Counted from the stretch's first letter, positions 39,485 through 50,274 are shown. The stretch: 64,000 bases of DNA from Bdellovibrionales bacterium (GCA_016713585.1 JADJOV010000008.1:97917-161916); one strand, 5' to 3'. Notes: generated from the sequence alone by a model not told the origin. Made by a program: numbers and translations.

Positions 39485-39720
39485 TGGCTCGCTCCTTCAT
39501 TCATATATTCATGTATCTATTAAGATCAGAAGTGACAATAATTGCTAACAGCTGTCAATGATTCAACGCCATCCGACACTATAGGTTTCATAATATGAAA
39601 TACCATTCCTCCTAGGACGGTTCTTCTCCCATCTCAGATAGGGCCTGAGCGAGGATCGAACCTAGTCTCTGATCCCTTGGACCCATTCTTGAAACAAATC
39701 GGGTGGAGGTCTGTTGTTCT

Positions 39721-40725
39721 ATGAGAAAAACTCTGCTTACACCCCTAATGGTTGGCGTTTTGTCCTCAACTTTCCTCTTAGTCAACTGCGACAAGAAACC
39801 TAATCGTCTCAGCAAATCGTCCAAAGATGGCAAAACGCAAAAGGAAAAGGCCGACGATAGGGCCAAGGTTTGGGTCGACTGCTCGAATGAATTTATAAAA
39901 AAGTATCGAATTTCCAAAGATTTGGTCCAAAAACTCTCTGCTCAGAAAACAGATGACCTCAATCCTTCCCAGACTGAAGAACTCAAGAAAAAAGCCCAGG
40001 ATGCAGGCGAGAAGACTGATGAAACCATTGCTGAGATTACAAAAATCAAGACCGATGCTGATGGCTGCAAAGCGAAGGATCCAAAAACAAAGCAAGCGAC
40101 AACCCGCTATCTGATAGGGGGAATTCGAAACGAAGTTGATCAAGTCCTGATCAATCTAATGGAGAAAGCGAAGATCACCGTCCCTCAGACCGAGAAAGCT
40201 AAAATCAACGTAGAAAAAAATGCTAAAAAATCCGAAGCTAATCAAACAAGAAATTCGTTGGATGCCGGGATTGACCTTATAATTTCAAACGACTTTGCAG
40301 AAGCCTCGCTGCCCGCAAACAAAGAAGCCAACGCGGTATTTATCGGAGGATCGATTCTGAAGGTCCCAGACGATATCATTAAACACAGAACTGATAAAAC
40401 AAAAACAATTTGCAAAATTGAGAAAATCGCTCCAGACGATGCAGTTTTGAAAGGTTCCCAAAAAGTCAAAGTGATCACGACTGAGTGGTTGCCCAAGGAC
40501 GAAAATTCTGAAGACACCCGTCGAACATACAGCGTCACATTTGGCCAAGGCGGAAACTTCGCAACGATCTATTGTCTGATCGCAGAAACCAAAGAAAAAA
40601 ACGTCAATACAGAAATCCGTTCGGCCTTCGGAACCCATCTTCAATCCGAGGCCCAAACGAACGCATCGATAGGCACTGACCCTGCCATGGATAAGAATCC
40701 CGCTGCTTCAAACGATGAAACCTAA
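39721..40725 (+). CDS. lysine-rich lipoprotein, unknown function
   Basis: I use the ATG at 39721 because MRKTLLTPLMVGVLSSTFLL leads to a lipobox LLVNC. The 334-residue product has a Lys/Asp-rich linker (residues 23-45), a helical region (about 45-185) with strong coiled-coil character, and a C-terminal beta-rich region with two cysteines (TICKIEK and TIYCLIAE). No family recognised. It stands alone, with a 236-base gap on one side and about 209 bases on the other holding no gene I can see. Confidence 0.72.
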   Translation: MRKTLLTPLMVGVLSSTFLLVNCDKKPNRLSKSSKDGKTQKEKADDRAKVWVDCSNEFIKKYRISKDLVQKLSAQKTDDLNPSQTEELKKKAQDAGEKTDETIAEITKIKTDADGCKAKDPKTKQATTRYLIGGIRNEVDQVLINLMEKAKITVPQTEKAKINVEKNAKKSEANQTRNSLDAGIDLIISNDFAEASLPANKEANAVFIGGSILKVPDDIIKHRTDKTKTICKIEKIAPDDAVLKGSQKVKVITTEWLPKDENSEDTRRTYSVTFGQGGNFATIYCLIAETKEKNVNTEIRSAFGTHLQSEAQTNASIGTDPAMDKNPAASNDET

Positions 40726-40934
40726 GTTCTGTAGCTCAAACACGAGAGTCGTCTAGGCTCGAGTCAAAACATCATCAAGAACTATTATCTAGTATCTGAG
40801 GACCCAATCAACCGAATTGCAGAGAATTTTATCAATGTCATCCACTGGAAGGATTTCCTCAAGAAACTTTGGGCAGATGAAATTTTATAATAGAGCTGAA
40901 ATCATAGCGAAAACACTAACGAACAAACCCCCAT

Positions 40935-42409
40935 TTATTCTGGAAGCTTAGGTTCAACCCAGCCACCAAACAGCTTTTCCATTTCAACTGCCAGTGAAAG
41001 GCAGAGATGATCCTGAAAGGGACCGGCGGCTACCTGAACTCCCAAGGGTAGACCCTTTGAGTTTAAGCCCATTGGAATCGCCGTTGCCGGGTACCCTAAA
41101 GCGTTGAAAATTCCGGAAAAGACAAAGTCAAAGGGCGCAAGGTAGGGAGCTCGATGCCTTGGTGCCACGCTCGGGTAAACAGGCATTATAATCACGCCAT
41201 TTGTTCCCAACTTACTTTTTAGAATGCGATCGATAGCTTGCAATTCGTGCAGCGCCCTTTCGAAATTATTTCCAAGATTCGGGAGCTTTTCCAGAAGTGC
41301 CGTCACTAAACCTGGAAAAGTGTAGTTGCTCTTCCGAACCAATAAGCGCATGAACTCTGAAAAATAGTCAATCGTCCCACCTAAAGAAAGCCTTTCCGCA
41401 AATGGAGCCTGACCTTGGGAGCTTGTAGCAGCCCCCCAAATTTCTACGGCGTTTTTAAATATTTTCGAATCTAGCTCTTCGACGATCGCCCCTCGCCCTT
41501 GAAGAGTCAGGGCCGCGCGCTTGACCGTGTCTTTAACCTCTGCACTTGCCCGACGACAAAAAAACAGGTGCGGGTCAGGAAGGAAAAAAACTCTGATATT
41601 GGTCAAATCCTGAATCAAGGGCTGAAGTACAAAATCTCTTTTCGTCTCTGGATCAAAATCATCTGGCCCTTTGATGGTCTCTAGAAGCGGCCAAAGATCC
41701 GCGGCACGTTTTGCTAAAAATCCTAAGGTCGTCAGAGAATAAGATGCGCTGGAAACACCACGAAGCTCCTCTGGAGTTCTTGGGAAGTGCCCAGATAATG
41801 GCACTGACTTCCATGTGGGCTTGTGAGCAAAGACTCCACAAAAAGAGGCAGGCATCCGAATACTTCCCCCGATATCAGAACCAAGTCCAAAGGACGAAGC
41901 CCCGGATCCGACCAAGGCACCCTCACCACCCGAGCTTCCCCCAGCGGTTCGCCTCAAGTCGTAAGGGTTATTCGTACGACCATATATTGGATTATCAGAC
42001 TCAACCCAAAACCCCAATTCGGGCACATTTGTAGTGCACAAAGGAATAGCCCCGGCCTCGATCACTCTCTGCACCACCGTGGCATTGAAGTCCACGACAT
42101 CATGTCGACGATGGATACTCCCACCTGTTCGCTTGCAGCCTTCGACACCCAGCATTTCCTTGACCGTGAACGGAACTCCAAAAAACCTTGGAAGCTCAGC
42201 ATTTTGGATTTTGCCTTGCCTTAGCTTTTCTAGCCGCAATGTCGCTTCCTGAGCCGGAGTCTAGCTTGATCAAACATCTTCTCAGCGACAGCATTGATCT
42301 TGGGATTCCACGATTCTATACGATCTATATGCTTTTCCACAACTTCACTGGGAGTATATTCACCTTCACGAATCTTCAGACTGAGATCTGTGGCGGACAA
42401 GCTAAACAT
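40935..42409 (-). CDS. amidase-signature family hydrolase, frameshifted
   Basis: The amidase signature is complete: a catalytic lysine in GVPFTVKEMLGVEGC, the GSSGGEGALVGSGASSFGLG glycine/serine block and the cis-Ser region GSDIGGSIRMPASFCGVF. The start (ATG 42409, MFSLSATDLSLKI) overlaps the ychF stop by eight bases. Near 42256 a base is missing (CTCC(C)GG on the coding strand); restoring it joins MFDQARLP to AQEATLRLEK, giving about 491 residues. The C-terminal motif PATAIPMGLNSKGLPLGVQ fits fatty-acid-amide or glutamyl-amidase relatives rather than GatA of a GatCAB complex, since no gatB or gatC is nearby. The substrate is unknown. Confidence 0.87.
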
Positions 42410-43509
42410 TAAATCTGAAGAACAAAACATCCCCATCCTTGACCAAATACTCTTTACCCTCTAATCGATACTTGCCGGCCTCTTTCACTGCGCTTTCACT
42501 CTTGAAATTAAACAAATCTTCGCAATGATAGGTTTCAGCACGAATAAAACCTTTCTCAAAGTCTGTATGGATGACTCCGGCCGCCTGTGGTGCCTTCGTT
42601 CCAGCATGAATTGTCCAGGCACGAACTTCTTTCACTCCGGCCGTGAAGTAAGTTTGCAATCCCAACAACTTATAGGCTTCACGAATTAAACGATTCAGAC
42701 CTGATTCTGTCGCCCCTAGGGAAGCTAAAAATTCCTTTCGTTCCTCCTGTGGAAGTTGAGCAATCTCTGCCTCCATCGCAGAACAAATCATCAAACTCAT
42801 ATTGCCTTCGGCCACTGCCACCTTTTCGACGGATCGCACCCACTCGTTTCCACCGGCTGCGAAATCAGAATCTGAAACATTGCAGGCGTAAAGCACCGGT
42901 TTTGCGGTCAACAAATGCAAATCTCGATAATAAGGAGCCTCAAATTCATCGGGTTTGACGACACAGGCAGGCTTTCCTGCAGAAAGGGCCTCGCGAACTT
43001 TCTTAACGATTTCAAATTCAGTTTTCAGTTTTTTATCAGTGGTATTTTTGGCCAACTTTTCTGTCTTTTGAAATTTCTTTTCCACTGAATCCAAATCAGC
43101 CAACATAAGCTCTGTGCTAATCACTTCGATATCACGCAGAGGATCTACACTGCCAGACACATGAATAATATTCGGATCATCAAAGCAACGAACGACATGT
43201 ACGATAGCATCTGTTTGTCTAATGTGACTCAAGAACTGATTTCCAAGGCCTTCCCCCTTGACTTGCCCCTTTCACAATTCCAGCAATATCGACAAACTCC
43301 ATCGTCGTTGGAATCACACTCTGTGGTTTAATAAACTGAGTAATTTTTTCGAGGCGAGGATCTGGGACCGTGACAACTCCCACATTTGGATCAATGGTGC
43401 AGAAGGGATAGTTAGCCGCTTCCGCTTTGGCTGAGGTCAGCGCATTGAACAGGGTGCTTTTACCCACATTTGGAAGACCCACAATACCAACCTGTAATGC
43501 CATTAACAA
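42402..43509 (-). CDS. ychF: Obg-like ATPase YchF, frameshifted
   Basis: From ATG 43509: MALQVGIVGLPNVGKST (P-loop), NYPFCTIDPNVGVV and FVDIAGIVKGASQG. At 43253-43257 the CCCCC run (G on the coding strand) has one base too many; removing it gives QGEGLGNQFLSHIRQTDAIVHV, exactly the family sequence, and about 368 residues. The rest includes CNVSD (the altered G4 motif that favours ATP), a coiled coil and a C-terminal TGS domain ending FRFNV. YchF is near-universal in bacteria and associates with ribosomes and stress responses, so the frameshift is almost surely not biological. Confidence 0.94.
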
Positions 43510-43561
43510 CTCCTTGAAATAAAAACAGATCCCATGGATCTAACAAATGGGAAGGCTCCAG

Positions 43562-44386
43562 TCACCTGCTTTTTCCACTCAAGGGCACCAACACGTCTTT
43601 CAAAGCAAGCTCGAGCCGATTGATCCAGGGTTCAACAAGCTTTCGCTGCGATTCAAAACAGGAAAGCTTGACCTCAACATAATTTTGTTCAGCCGAACTC
43701 AATCCAGGTGAATCAAAATTAATTCTGGGGCCATGGACTCGGTAACCGATTTCAATCTCACCCTCTGTGAAGGGATGCCCAGAAAGGGCCGCTTCGGCTA
43801 ATTGCATGATTTGACTCTCACCCAGCCCAAAAGTATCCCACGACCATGTCAGGTGTTTATCAATTTTTTGTGAAATTTGTGTAAACCAGGCATACAAACT
43901 GGCTGTCCAAATCGCGTTAATCTCGCGTGGCGGTCCTGGCAGAGCGATCAGATCTTTGCCGTGGGCTCGAATTTGAAATCCGTTCGCAGTTCCCTCTGAA
44001 TTTTGAAGAATCTGGGCTGCCTGAGGAAAAAAACACTGTTGCTTCTGAAAATCTTGAACGGGCACTTTTCGAAGACTCATTCGATTTTTGATTTTTTGCC
44101 AGGAGGCCTCATCAAACTCAAGTGCCTGTTCTGCCCATTCTGAAATTAAATCCCGAGTAAAGTCATCTGTTGTGGGGCCCAGTCCGCCTGTCACCAAAAT
44201 GATCTCGCTATGGGCAGCGCAAAAATTCAGCCCCGCGAGAATCAGGGACCGATCATCAGGAACAGTCAAATGGAGAGCCGTGCGAATTCCCAGTTGCTTC
44301 AAGCGATCCGACAGCCAAGAAGCATTTTTATTAACGGTTTGGCCAACCACGAGCTCCGTTCCAACTGCCAAGACTGACACCATCAT
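43562..44386 (-). CDS. CinA N-terminal/molybdopterin-binding-like protein
   Basis: The 274-residue protein has the CinA/MoaB-like fold: VLAVGTELVVGQTVNKNASWLS, ILVTGGLGPTTDDFTRDLI and a LIALPGPPREINAIW block. It lacks the C-terminal PncC amidase domain of classical CinA, so ADP-ribose/NMN-type pyrophosphatase activity of the COG1058 half is the best guess. It is upstream of ychF on the same strand with a 52-base gap. The C-terminal 80 residues match the extra domain seen in CinA (a YrrPxxx-type region, IEIGYRVHGPRINF). Confidence 0.82.
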   Translation of the reverse strand: MMVSVLAVGTELVVGQTVNKNASWLSDRLKQLGIRTALHLTVPDDRSLILAGLNFCAAHSEIILVTGGLGPTTDDFTRDLISEWAEQALEFDEASWQKIKNRMSLRKVPVQDFQKQQCFFPQAAQILQNSEGTANGFQIRAHGKDLIALPGPPREINAIWTASLYAWFTQISQKIDKHLTWSWDTFGLGESQIMQLAEAALSGHPFTEGEIEIGYRVHGPRINFDSPGLSSAEQNYVEVKLSCFESQRKLVEPWINRLELALKDVLVPLSGKSR

Positions 44387-44556
44387 AAATGTACCTGCTT
44401 TCCATTTCTAGGCCGGTCCGAATTCTAAAGTCAATGCACTGCGCGATGTGTCCGTCCTTGCCTCAGTCGGTGGCTCCCAAATAGAGTGGGCCCGTTTTGA
44501 ACCCTCGAATTTGGCCCCCAAAAATGGTCCAGTGAAAACGAAACACAGGAGATCGC

Positions 44557-45776
44557 ATGTCATCATCGTCACCAGTCGAATTGAAAACATTTAACCTGAT
44601 CAATCCAACTCAAGAACATAGCATGCTCCGAGAAACTGTCCGAGCATTCACTCAAACAGAAGTTGAGCCCCAAGCCCACGAGTTTGATAAAAATGAAAAG
44701 TTCAACCTCAATCTATTTCGGAAGCTCGGGGACCTTGGCCTCCTCGGTATCACTGTGCCCGAACAATACGGTGGTTCTGGCTTGGATGCGCTCGCTGCAG
44801 TCATTGCCCATGAGGAACTCTCGGCCTCTGACCCTGGTTTTTGTCTCGCCTATTTAGCCCACTCGATGCTGACCGTTAACAACATCAGCGTCAACGGAAA
44901 CGACGAACAAAAAAAGCACCTCCTCCCACGACTTTGTTCTGGGGAATGGATTGGCGCCATGGCCATGTCCGAGCCCGGCGTTGGGACTGATGTTATGGGT
45001 ATGAGCACATCAGCAACAAAAAAAGGCAATACCTATATTCTGAATGGTCGAAAAATGTGGATCACGAATGGGACCATTGATGACAATAAAACTCCCTGTG
45101 ATTTGGTTTTGGTTTATGCCAAAACTGGCGAAAAAAACAATCGGGCCCAGATCTCAACTTTTTTGATTGAAAAATCGAACAAGGGCTTTTCAGTTGGACA
45201 AAAAATCGCTGGCAAACTTGGCATGCGCGGCTCTAACACCGCGGAACTTGTGTTTCAGGATTGCGAGGTTCAAGAAAAACAACTCATGGGTCACCTCGGA
45301 GATTCCATGCTGCATATGATGCGAAATCTGGAGATTGAGAGATTAACTCTTGCAGCCATGAGTTTGGGAATTGCACGAAGATCTCTTGAGATCATGAATC
45401 GTTACGCAATTGAACGAGAGGCCTTTGGAAAATCCTTAAACCAATTTGGACAAATTCAAAAAAATATTGCCGACTCTTATGCTGAGTACAAAGCCAGCCA
45501 GTGTTACGTCTACAATGTCGCTCGCCAGCTTGACCTCAACAAAGAAGGCCAACGTGTCGACTCGGACGGAGCCAAACTTGTGGCCACCACCATGGCTAAG
45601 AACATCGCTGATCGTGCTATTCAGGTTTTGGGCGGTTATGGTTATGTCGCCGAGTATGTGGTTGAACGCCTCTGGAGGGATGCAAAGCTTCTTGAGATTG
45701 GCGGCGGAACCCTCGAAGCCCATCAAAAAATATCACTAGGGATTTGTCTAAAAATCCAAACTTGCTTTTCCAATGA
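44557..45776 (+). CDS. acyl-CoA dehydrogenase, frameshifted near the C-terminus
   Basis: A full acyl-CoA dehydrogenase: GLLGITVPEQYGGSGLD, AMSEPGVGTDVMGM (FAD contact), WITNG, RGSNTAELVFQDCEV, EAFGKSLNQFGQIQ and QVLGGYGYVAEY, followed by EIGGGTLEAHQK. At 45725-45730 an A appears to be missing from the A-run; restoring it changes the tail to NITRDLSKNPNLLFQ and a TGA at 45774-45776 that overlaps the trmH ATG (ATGA). Length is then 406 residues. The overall sequence is closest in feel to isovaleryl/short-branched-chain enzymes, which oxidise acyl-CoA to enoyl-CoA; this is a guess. Confidence 0.9.
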
Positions 45777-46498
45777 GTCTGTCCCTGAAAACCCAACTCA
45801 ATGAAGACATTGCCCTGTCGAGTGATCTCAGGGTTTCTCCTGATTTGGTGATCGACCTGATCGGCCCGCTTCTGACTCCTGAAAGACGGATGAAGATTGA
45901 CCGAGTCGTCTCGGGCCGTACCGCCAATGTTGCCGTTGTTTTGGATGGATTGTATGACAAAGGAAACATCAGTGCGGTGATGCGAACAGCTGAAGCCTTT
46001 GGCTTTGTCGATTTTCACGTCATTGAGACCCAAGAAAAATTTAAGGAAGCAAATCGCGTCGCTCAAGGCGCTGATAAGTGGATTGAAGTCCAGAAATGGA
46101 AAAAACCTTCAGATTGCATCAGCGCCATAAAGAGTCAGGGATTTCAACTGGTCGTCACCAGTCTTGATGCGAGCCGCCCTCTCAATGAGATTGATTTTAG
46201 TCGCCCCACAGCCTTTGTGCTTGGAAATGAAAAAAGCGGAGTGAGTTCAGAAATGCTGGCTGCCGCAGACGAGCGGGTGATTATTCCCATGTCGGGGTTT
46301 GTGCAAAGCTTTAACATTTCTGTCGCAGGCGCACTCGGCCTATACCATATCCACCTCGCTCGAGAAAAAACATTTGGGAATTCGGGGGATCTCAGTCCAA
46401 CTGAAAGAAATAATCTTATTGCACAGTACTATCTGCGCACCCAGGATTCCGCAGCAGACATACTCAGCGAATGGATATCGCGAAAATCTAAGGCTTAG
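45773..46498 (+). CDS. trmH: SPOUT-family tRNA/rRNA 2'-O-methyltransferase (TrmH-like)
   Basis: The 241-residue protein shows the three SPOUT motifs: DKGNISAVMRTAEAFG, AFVLGNEKSGVSSEML and IIPMSGFVQSFNISVAGAL. Together with the N-terminal extension (ERRMKIDRVVSGRTANVAVV) this matches TrmH, which methylates the 2'-OH of G18 in tRNA. TrmL or other SpoU relatives are possible but less likely, given the length and the arginine in the RMKIDRVVSGR segment. It overlaps the acyl-CoA dehydrogenase by four bases. Confidence 0.85.
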   Translation: MSLSLKTQLNEDIALSSDLRVSPDLVIDLIGPLLTPERRMKIDRVVSGRTANVAVVLDGLYDKGNISAVMRTAEAFGFVDFHVIETQEKFKEANRVAQGADKWIEVQKWKKPSDCISAIKSQGFQLVVTSLDASRPLNEIDFSRPTAFVLGNEKSGVSSEMLAAADERVIIPMSGFVQSFNISVAGALGLYHIHLAREKTFGNSGDLSPTERNNLIAQYYLRTQDSAADILSEWISRKSKA

Positions 46499-46503
46499 GG
46501 ACA

Positions 46504-46522
46504 GTCCAAAAATAACTTGGAC
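46504..46522. terminator. possible terminator hairpin
   Basis: GTCCAA and TTGGAC pair around a seven-base loop, just past trmH in the 68-base gap between convergent genes. The sequence after it is A/T-rich, without a clean T-run. Confidence 0.35.
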
Positions 46523-46566
46523 AAATTATTTCTCCCAACCTGGTAGCGATAAAATGTCAATCTTTG

Positions 46567-48768
46567 CTAATTCAATAGCCGTCCACAACTGACAGATTGA
46601 CTCTGCTTTTCTTTGAACCTTGCTTCCCGATCAACGGCAAACTCCTGGTAAGCCTCAGATAGATATCGGAGAGTTGGACGACTCTTAATGAGGGTCTCCA
46701 AGTTACTCACTCCGTTTAAAGGCGCAAGTCCGCCTTTGGCGTAGGCCTTAAATACCCGAAGACAACCAGAGTTCTGGTGGTATTTCTGATACATGGGATC
46801 ACTGAGAATTTGCTCTTGATGCCTCAACGGAGCAATTTTCATCCAGGTCTCAAAGAGCTCTTCAATAGTGCCCTCTCGACTAGGATTATGAGCTAACTTT
46901 GGATCACCTCCAATGATTCTATGAAGCATGGCGACCGAATTGCTTTCATGACCTCTTAAGCGAATATATTCCTCTATAAAGATTTTGAAAAACCTAAGAT
47001 GAAGATTTTGATCCATCTCTTGCAAGAAGTAGAAGAACGGTCCCATGGCCTCTGTCGACGCCTCGCGGAGAATGTTCATAACTAGGGAGTTGTTTCGCGT
47101 CTTTGGGTTCAAAAATTCAGAGCGAATCTGACCAAGTAACTGTCCCCCGCGAACCTCTTCCAAACCTAGCGCTACCAACGTCTGCACGGTGAGTGATGGT
47201 CTTCTTTTTATTTCGGGTGATAAGAAGTGAGCACGCAAAGCCTCTCTGGGACTGTCCTGATGGCTCGCTATCTCCGGAAGCCGTTTCAACAATTCTTCTC
47301 GGGATCTTTGTTGGCTCTTTCGGTAAATTGCAACCGCCTGATCTTGTCCTGGCGAAACAATGTCGCCGGGTGGGAGGCCAATCAACTTGTCTAGGTTTAC
47401 TCTAAATTTTCTTCGCACCTGAACCGCGTGAGCGCCCCTCGATTGAATATCCTGAGAAAGCAAGGTCCCCTCCACATCACTTAGATTGTCCAATCTGCGA
47501 ACGAGCCCCTCGACTCGCCCCAGATCTATGGGCATATCTGCTTTAGCACTCAGATTTTCAAAAAATGAACGGTAAAAAGAAAATATCAAATCAACATACT
47601 CCTCCGATTTGACTGCTAAAGTCGCACCCTCCTGAACTCCGTTCATCAAACTGAAATCGACAAAATTGCCGCCCTTGTTATGGGCTGGCAGCAGCATTGA
47701 ATCGGAATGACCGGCCTGACTCACTAAGGGCGCACCAGTCCACAGGTCAAGATCCATGTCTCGAAACCGTGCTTCTGGCATTCTTCCGTCTTGGTAAATC
47801 AAAAGAACGTTATTCTGGCTGTGGTTCGAATTATTCAAAAGACGCAGCTTCGCCAGAAGCTCTGCATAAAACTCACCTGGTTTTTCCGCCAAGAGATACT
47901 TCAGCATTTGAGGGGTCGCATGCGTGTGGGGAAGATAGGCCCCCAATCCTCTGGTCAGCACGGCTGCAGCAGTAACTAACAGGGCATTATGAGGGATTGT
48001 CGATAGGCTCCGCAGTAGCATTCCCTCGTCAATTCCTTGCCTCTTAAATCCAACAATTTCTTCTTCGGGCAAATGAAAAATGCCTGATAGCTTCTTATCA
48101 TGATAAGCCTTCAAGAGGAGCTCGCTTCGCCTAAACTGAAAGGCCGCAAATTCAGAGGTGAAATTTTTTTGTGTAAAAGGACCAATGGCATTTGGCAGCG
48201 AAAGCTTCAATGACCAAGTCCCTTCAGTTTGTTGATCATGCAAGACCACGCTGCGAGATTCAGTGAGCTGAGATAGGAATCGCCCCCGTTGAACCGGTGG
48301 GTCGCCAAAAGCCCGAAGAACACGACTAGCGTCACGCATAGGATGAATGAAAATTCGAACGAATGGCTTGCCATTTTTTAGAAAAGATAAGGGACTCTCG
48401 GTATCTTTTAGTCCCATAAACTCTGAAGCGCCATGGTTCAGAGTTCCCTGGGTCTGGAGTTGTGCCTGAGGAATCTCGACATAATCAATTGGGAAGCTCA
48501 GAACTGCCAACTCTTTAACCTGTCGGAGGGGCATTTTTGTAACTAGGGCCTGTGTCTCCTCTGCAGGTTTCTGCAGACGCTTGGAGAGCACTACCGCTGC
48601 ACATAGCCGAACGTGATCCTCACTGACTGCTGCATTATCGAGGAGGCCAATTGCAAAGCTTTTTTGAATATGTGGCGGGATCCCAGCAGCATTCAGAATG
48701 GGACAACTCAAGAAAAGAAACAAACCCAATAAGGCCTGGCCTAGAAGTTTTAGACGTCTCAACAACAT
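46567..48768 (-). CDS. large exported protein, unknown function
   Basis: A 733-residue protein with a signal peptide (LLGLFLFLSCPILNAAG, cysteine present but lipobox poor). The middle holds a distinct patch with NNVLLIYQDG, RFRDMDLDLWTG and AGHSDSMLLPAHNKGGNFVDFS, containing clustered Asp and His that could bind metal or a phosphate. The C-terminal half is helical. I recognise no family. It stands alone, convergent with trmH. The same compartment (periplasm or surface) as many of the window's proteins is implied. Confidence 0.7.
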   Translation of the reverse strand: MLLRRLKLLGQALLGLFLFLSCPILNAAGIPPHIQKSFAIGLLDNAAVSEDHVRLCAAVVLSKRLQKPAEETQALVTKMPLRQVKELAVLSFPIDYVEIPQAQLQTQGTLNHGASEFMGLKDTESPLSFLKNGKPFVRIFIHPMRDASRVLRAFGDPPVQRGRFLSQLTESRSVVLHDQQTEGTWSLKLSLPNAIGPFTQKNFTSEFAAFQFRRSELLLKAYHDKKLSGIFHLPEEEIVGFKRQGIDEGMLLRSLSTIPHNALLVTAAAVLTRGLGAYLPHTHATPQMLKYLLAEKPGEFYAELLAKLRLLNNSNHSQNNVLLIYQDGRMPEARFRDMDLDLWTGAPLVSQAGHSDSMLLPAHNKGGNFVDFSLMNGVQEGATLAVKSEEYVDLIFSFYRSFFENLSAKADMPIDLGRVEGLVRRLDNLSDVEGTLLSQDIQSRGAHAVQVRRKFRVNLDKLIGLPPGDIVSPGQDQAVAIYRKSQQRSREELLKRLPEIASHQDSPREALRAHFLSPEIKRRPSLTVQTLVALGLEEVRGGQLLGQIRSEFLNPKTRNNSLVMNILREASTEAMGPFFYFLQEMDQNLHLRFFKIFIEEYIRLRGHESNSVAMLHRIIGGDPKLAHNPSREGTIEELFETWMKIAPLRHQEQILSDPMYQKYHQNSGCLRVFKAYAKGGLAPLNGVSNLETLIKSRPTLRYLSEAYQEFAVDREARFKEKQSQSVSCGRLLN

Positions 48769-48870
48769 ACTACAACTATTAGCAGATACCGTTCCACCCT
48801 ATAGAGACATCCAAAAAGGGCTGTCATGTTAAACTGGGGCACTTTGCCGTTTTTGGTCAGTCAAGTGACT

Positions 48871-48906
48871 ATCTTTACTTTGATCTTTACTTTGATCTTT
48901 ACTTTG
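48871..48906 (+). repeat. 12-bp tandem repeat, three copies
   Basis: The unit ATCTTTACTTTG occurs three times in a row between the large exported protein gene and the HNH pseudogene. Confidence 0.85.
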
Positions 48907-48958
48907 ATTGGAGCTTATCTATCACTTTAAGTATCTGCCCGTCGAAGGCTGGCCAGTT

Positions 48959-49013
48959 CCATTTACATTAACATTTACATTAACATTTACATTTACATTT
49001 ACAGTTACATTAA
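48959..49013 (+). repeat. 6-bp microsatellite (ATTTAC/ATTAAC)
   Basis: About nine hexamers alternate between ATTTAC and ATTAAC with small changes. Read on the minus strand they encode Asn-Val repeats. Confidence 0.85.
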
Positions 49014-49284
49014 TATTTTGCTTATCATGCTCTTTGTCATGCATTTTGCCGTTGACGACTTTTTTTCTTTCACCAGACGACCCCTGATTTACTAAAAAAA
49101 TGAAACTGCGGCGGTCCCGGCTCCTATCGTTGATCGCCACACTGGGGGCCGTTTTAACAATTTGTACGCAATCTATTTGTCTCGTCCAAAGGATATTTCA
49201 ATTCGCAAAAACCCAAAAAAATGCATTCCAAAAACCCATGTTATACTCCTTCTGAAATTTCAACCACCAGAAAAGGAATCAACC

Positions 49285-50274
49285 ATGACTCAAAAAATAA
49301 ACTCCTCCGAAGTGGCTCAAGCATCTCAATCTCAATCTGCCTGTGAAAATTTGTCCAAGCTCAAAAACGAAGAGAACTCCATTGCGAACTTAAAAACCGA
49401 GTGGCCGAAGGCGCAAACTGACCCATCAAATATTGCAAATTATTATCGAGATCGATCTGCAGCTCTACCTTCCCATGGCCTGCTCCAGTTTGTTTGACTA
49501 CTTGGTCAAGGAGATCGGCTATACTCCGGCCAGTGCCCAGCGGCGAATCGATGCCGCGCGAATGATGCAGCAAGTTCCAGAGCTTGGAAACAAGATCGAA
49601 AATGGGACCTTGAAGTTAACCCAGGTTTCTCCAGGTTCAGCAGGTCCTCAGACTTGCCAAGAAAGAAAACAAAACTCAGCTTTTGCCAAGTGAAAAGAGG
49701 GACCTTCTCTCGAAGGCTCGAGAACAAAACCGGGCCAGAGAGTGAGTTGATCTTGGCCAAGGAATTTAACCTAACACCGCAGACTCAGTTCAAACAGAAA
49801 ATTCAGAAAGATGAATCTGTCAGAATTGAATTAACTTTGAGCAAAGAGCAAATAGAAATTCTAAACCAAGCCAAGGAGCTTTTGTCCCACGCCCTGCCCG
49901 GGGCCACCTTTGATGAGGTGATCACGAATCTTGCTCAGCGCTATGTCAAACAGCGAACCGCAGTAAGAACTTCCATCAAGAATCACAAGTCACCATCTTC
50001 CAGCACAGAGTCTACTTCCGCGGCGGAAGTTAAAGGCCAAAGCACTCAGAATATCTCTGGGAAACCGATTCCATCCTCGGTCAAAAAAATCATTTTGAGT
50101 CCAAATCTTGGGTGTCAGTTTAAGGATTCAAGGACTGGAAAGATTTGCGGGTCAAAACATTTTCTCCAGGTGGACCATGTCCATCCTCGGTTTTGCCGGC
50201 GGAGGAATGAGCCCTTCAATTTAAGGCCGATGTGTTCATCGCACAACAAATTTCGTTACACAGCCGGATGTTGA
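49285..50274 (+). pseudogene. HNH endonuclease gene with several frameshifts
   Basis: From ATG 49285 (AAGGA upstream) the reading frame breaks at least four times: near 49390-49395, 49408-49420, 49625-49635 and 49735-49745. Pieced together it reads SKLKNEENS, RKLTHQILQIIIEID, LYLPMACSSLFDYLVKEIGY, SAQRRIDAARMMQQVPEL, VQQVLRLAKKENKTQLL, then a helical region and an HNH core LQVDHVHPRFCRRRNEPFN with CSSHNKFRYT at the end. This is the DUF222-like/HNH layout common in Bdellovibrio-type genomes. The lesion count is high for so short a gene, so real decay is likely. Confidence 0.75.

Larger units (their letters stand above)
48769..49284. other. repeat-rich intergenic region
   Basis: About 515 bases contain a 12-bp tandem repeat (48871-48906) and a 6-bp repeat (48959-49013). 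One minus-strand frame (48922-49140) reads through the 6-bp repeat as a run of Asn-Val pairs, but I do not accept it as a gene. No RNA gene is seen. Confidence 0.5.

Noticed and set aside
39612..39917. Minus-strand frame opposite the lysine-rich lipoprotein start
   Set aside because: The plus-strand gene has a lipobox and signal peptide; the opposite frame is low in family features.
43219..43509. Programmed frameshift in ychF
   Set aside because: The site is a plain homopolymer with no slippery heptamer or downstream stimulator that I can see, and YchF is not known to use one.
48922..49140. Minus-strand open frame with a run of Asn-Val repeats
   Set aside because: It is the translation of a 6-bp microsatellite in an intergenic region, with no family features or convincing ribosome site.
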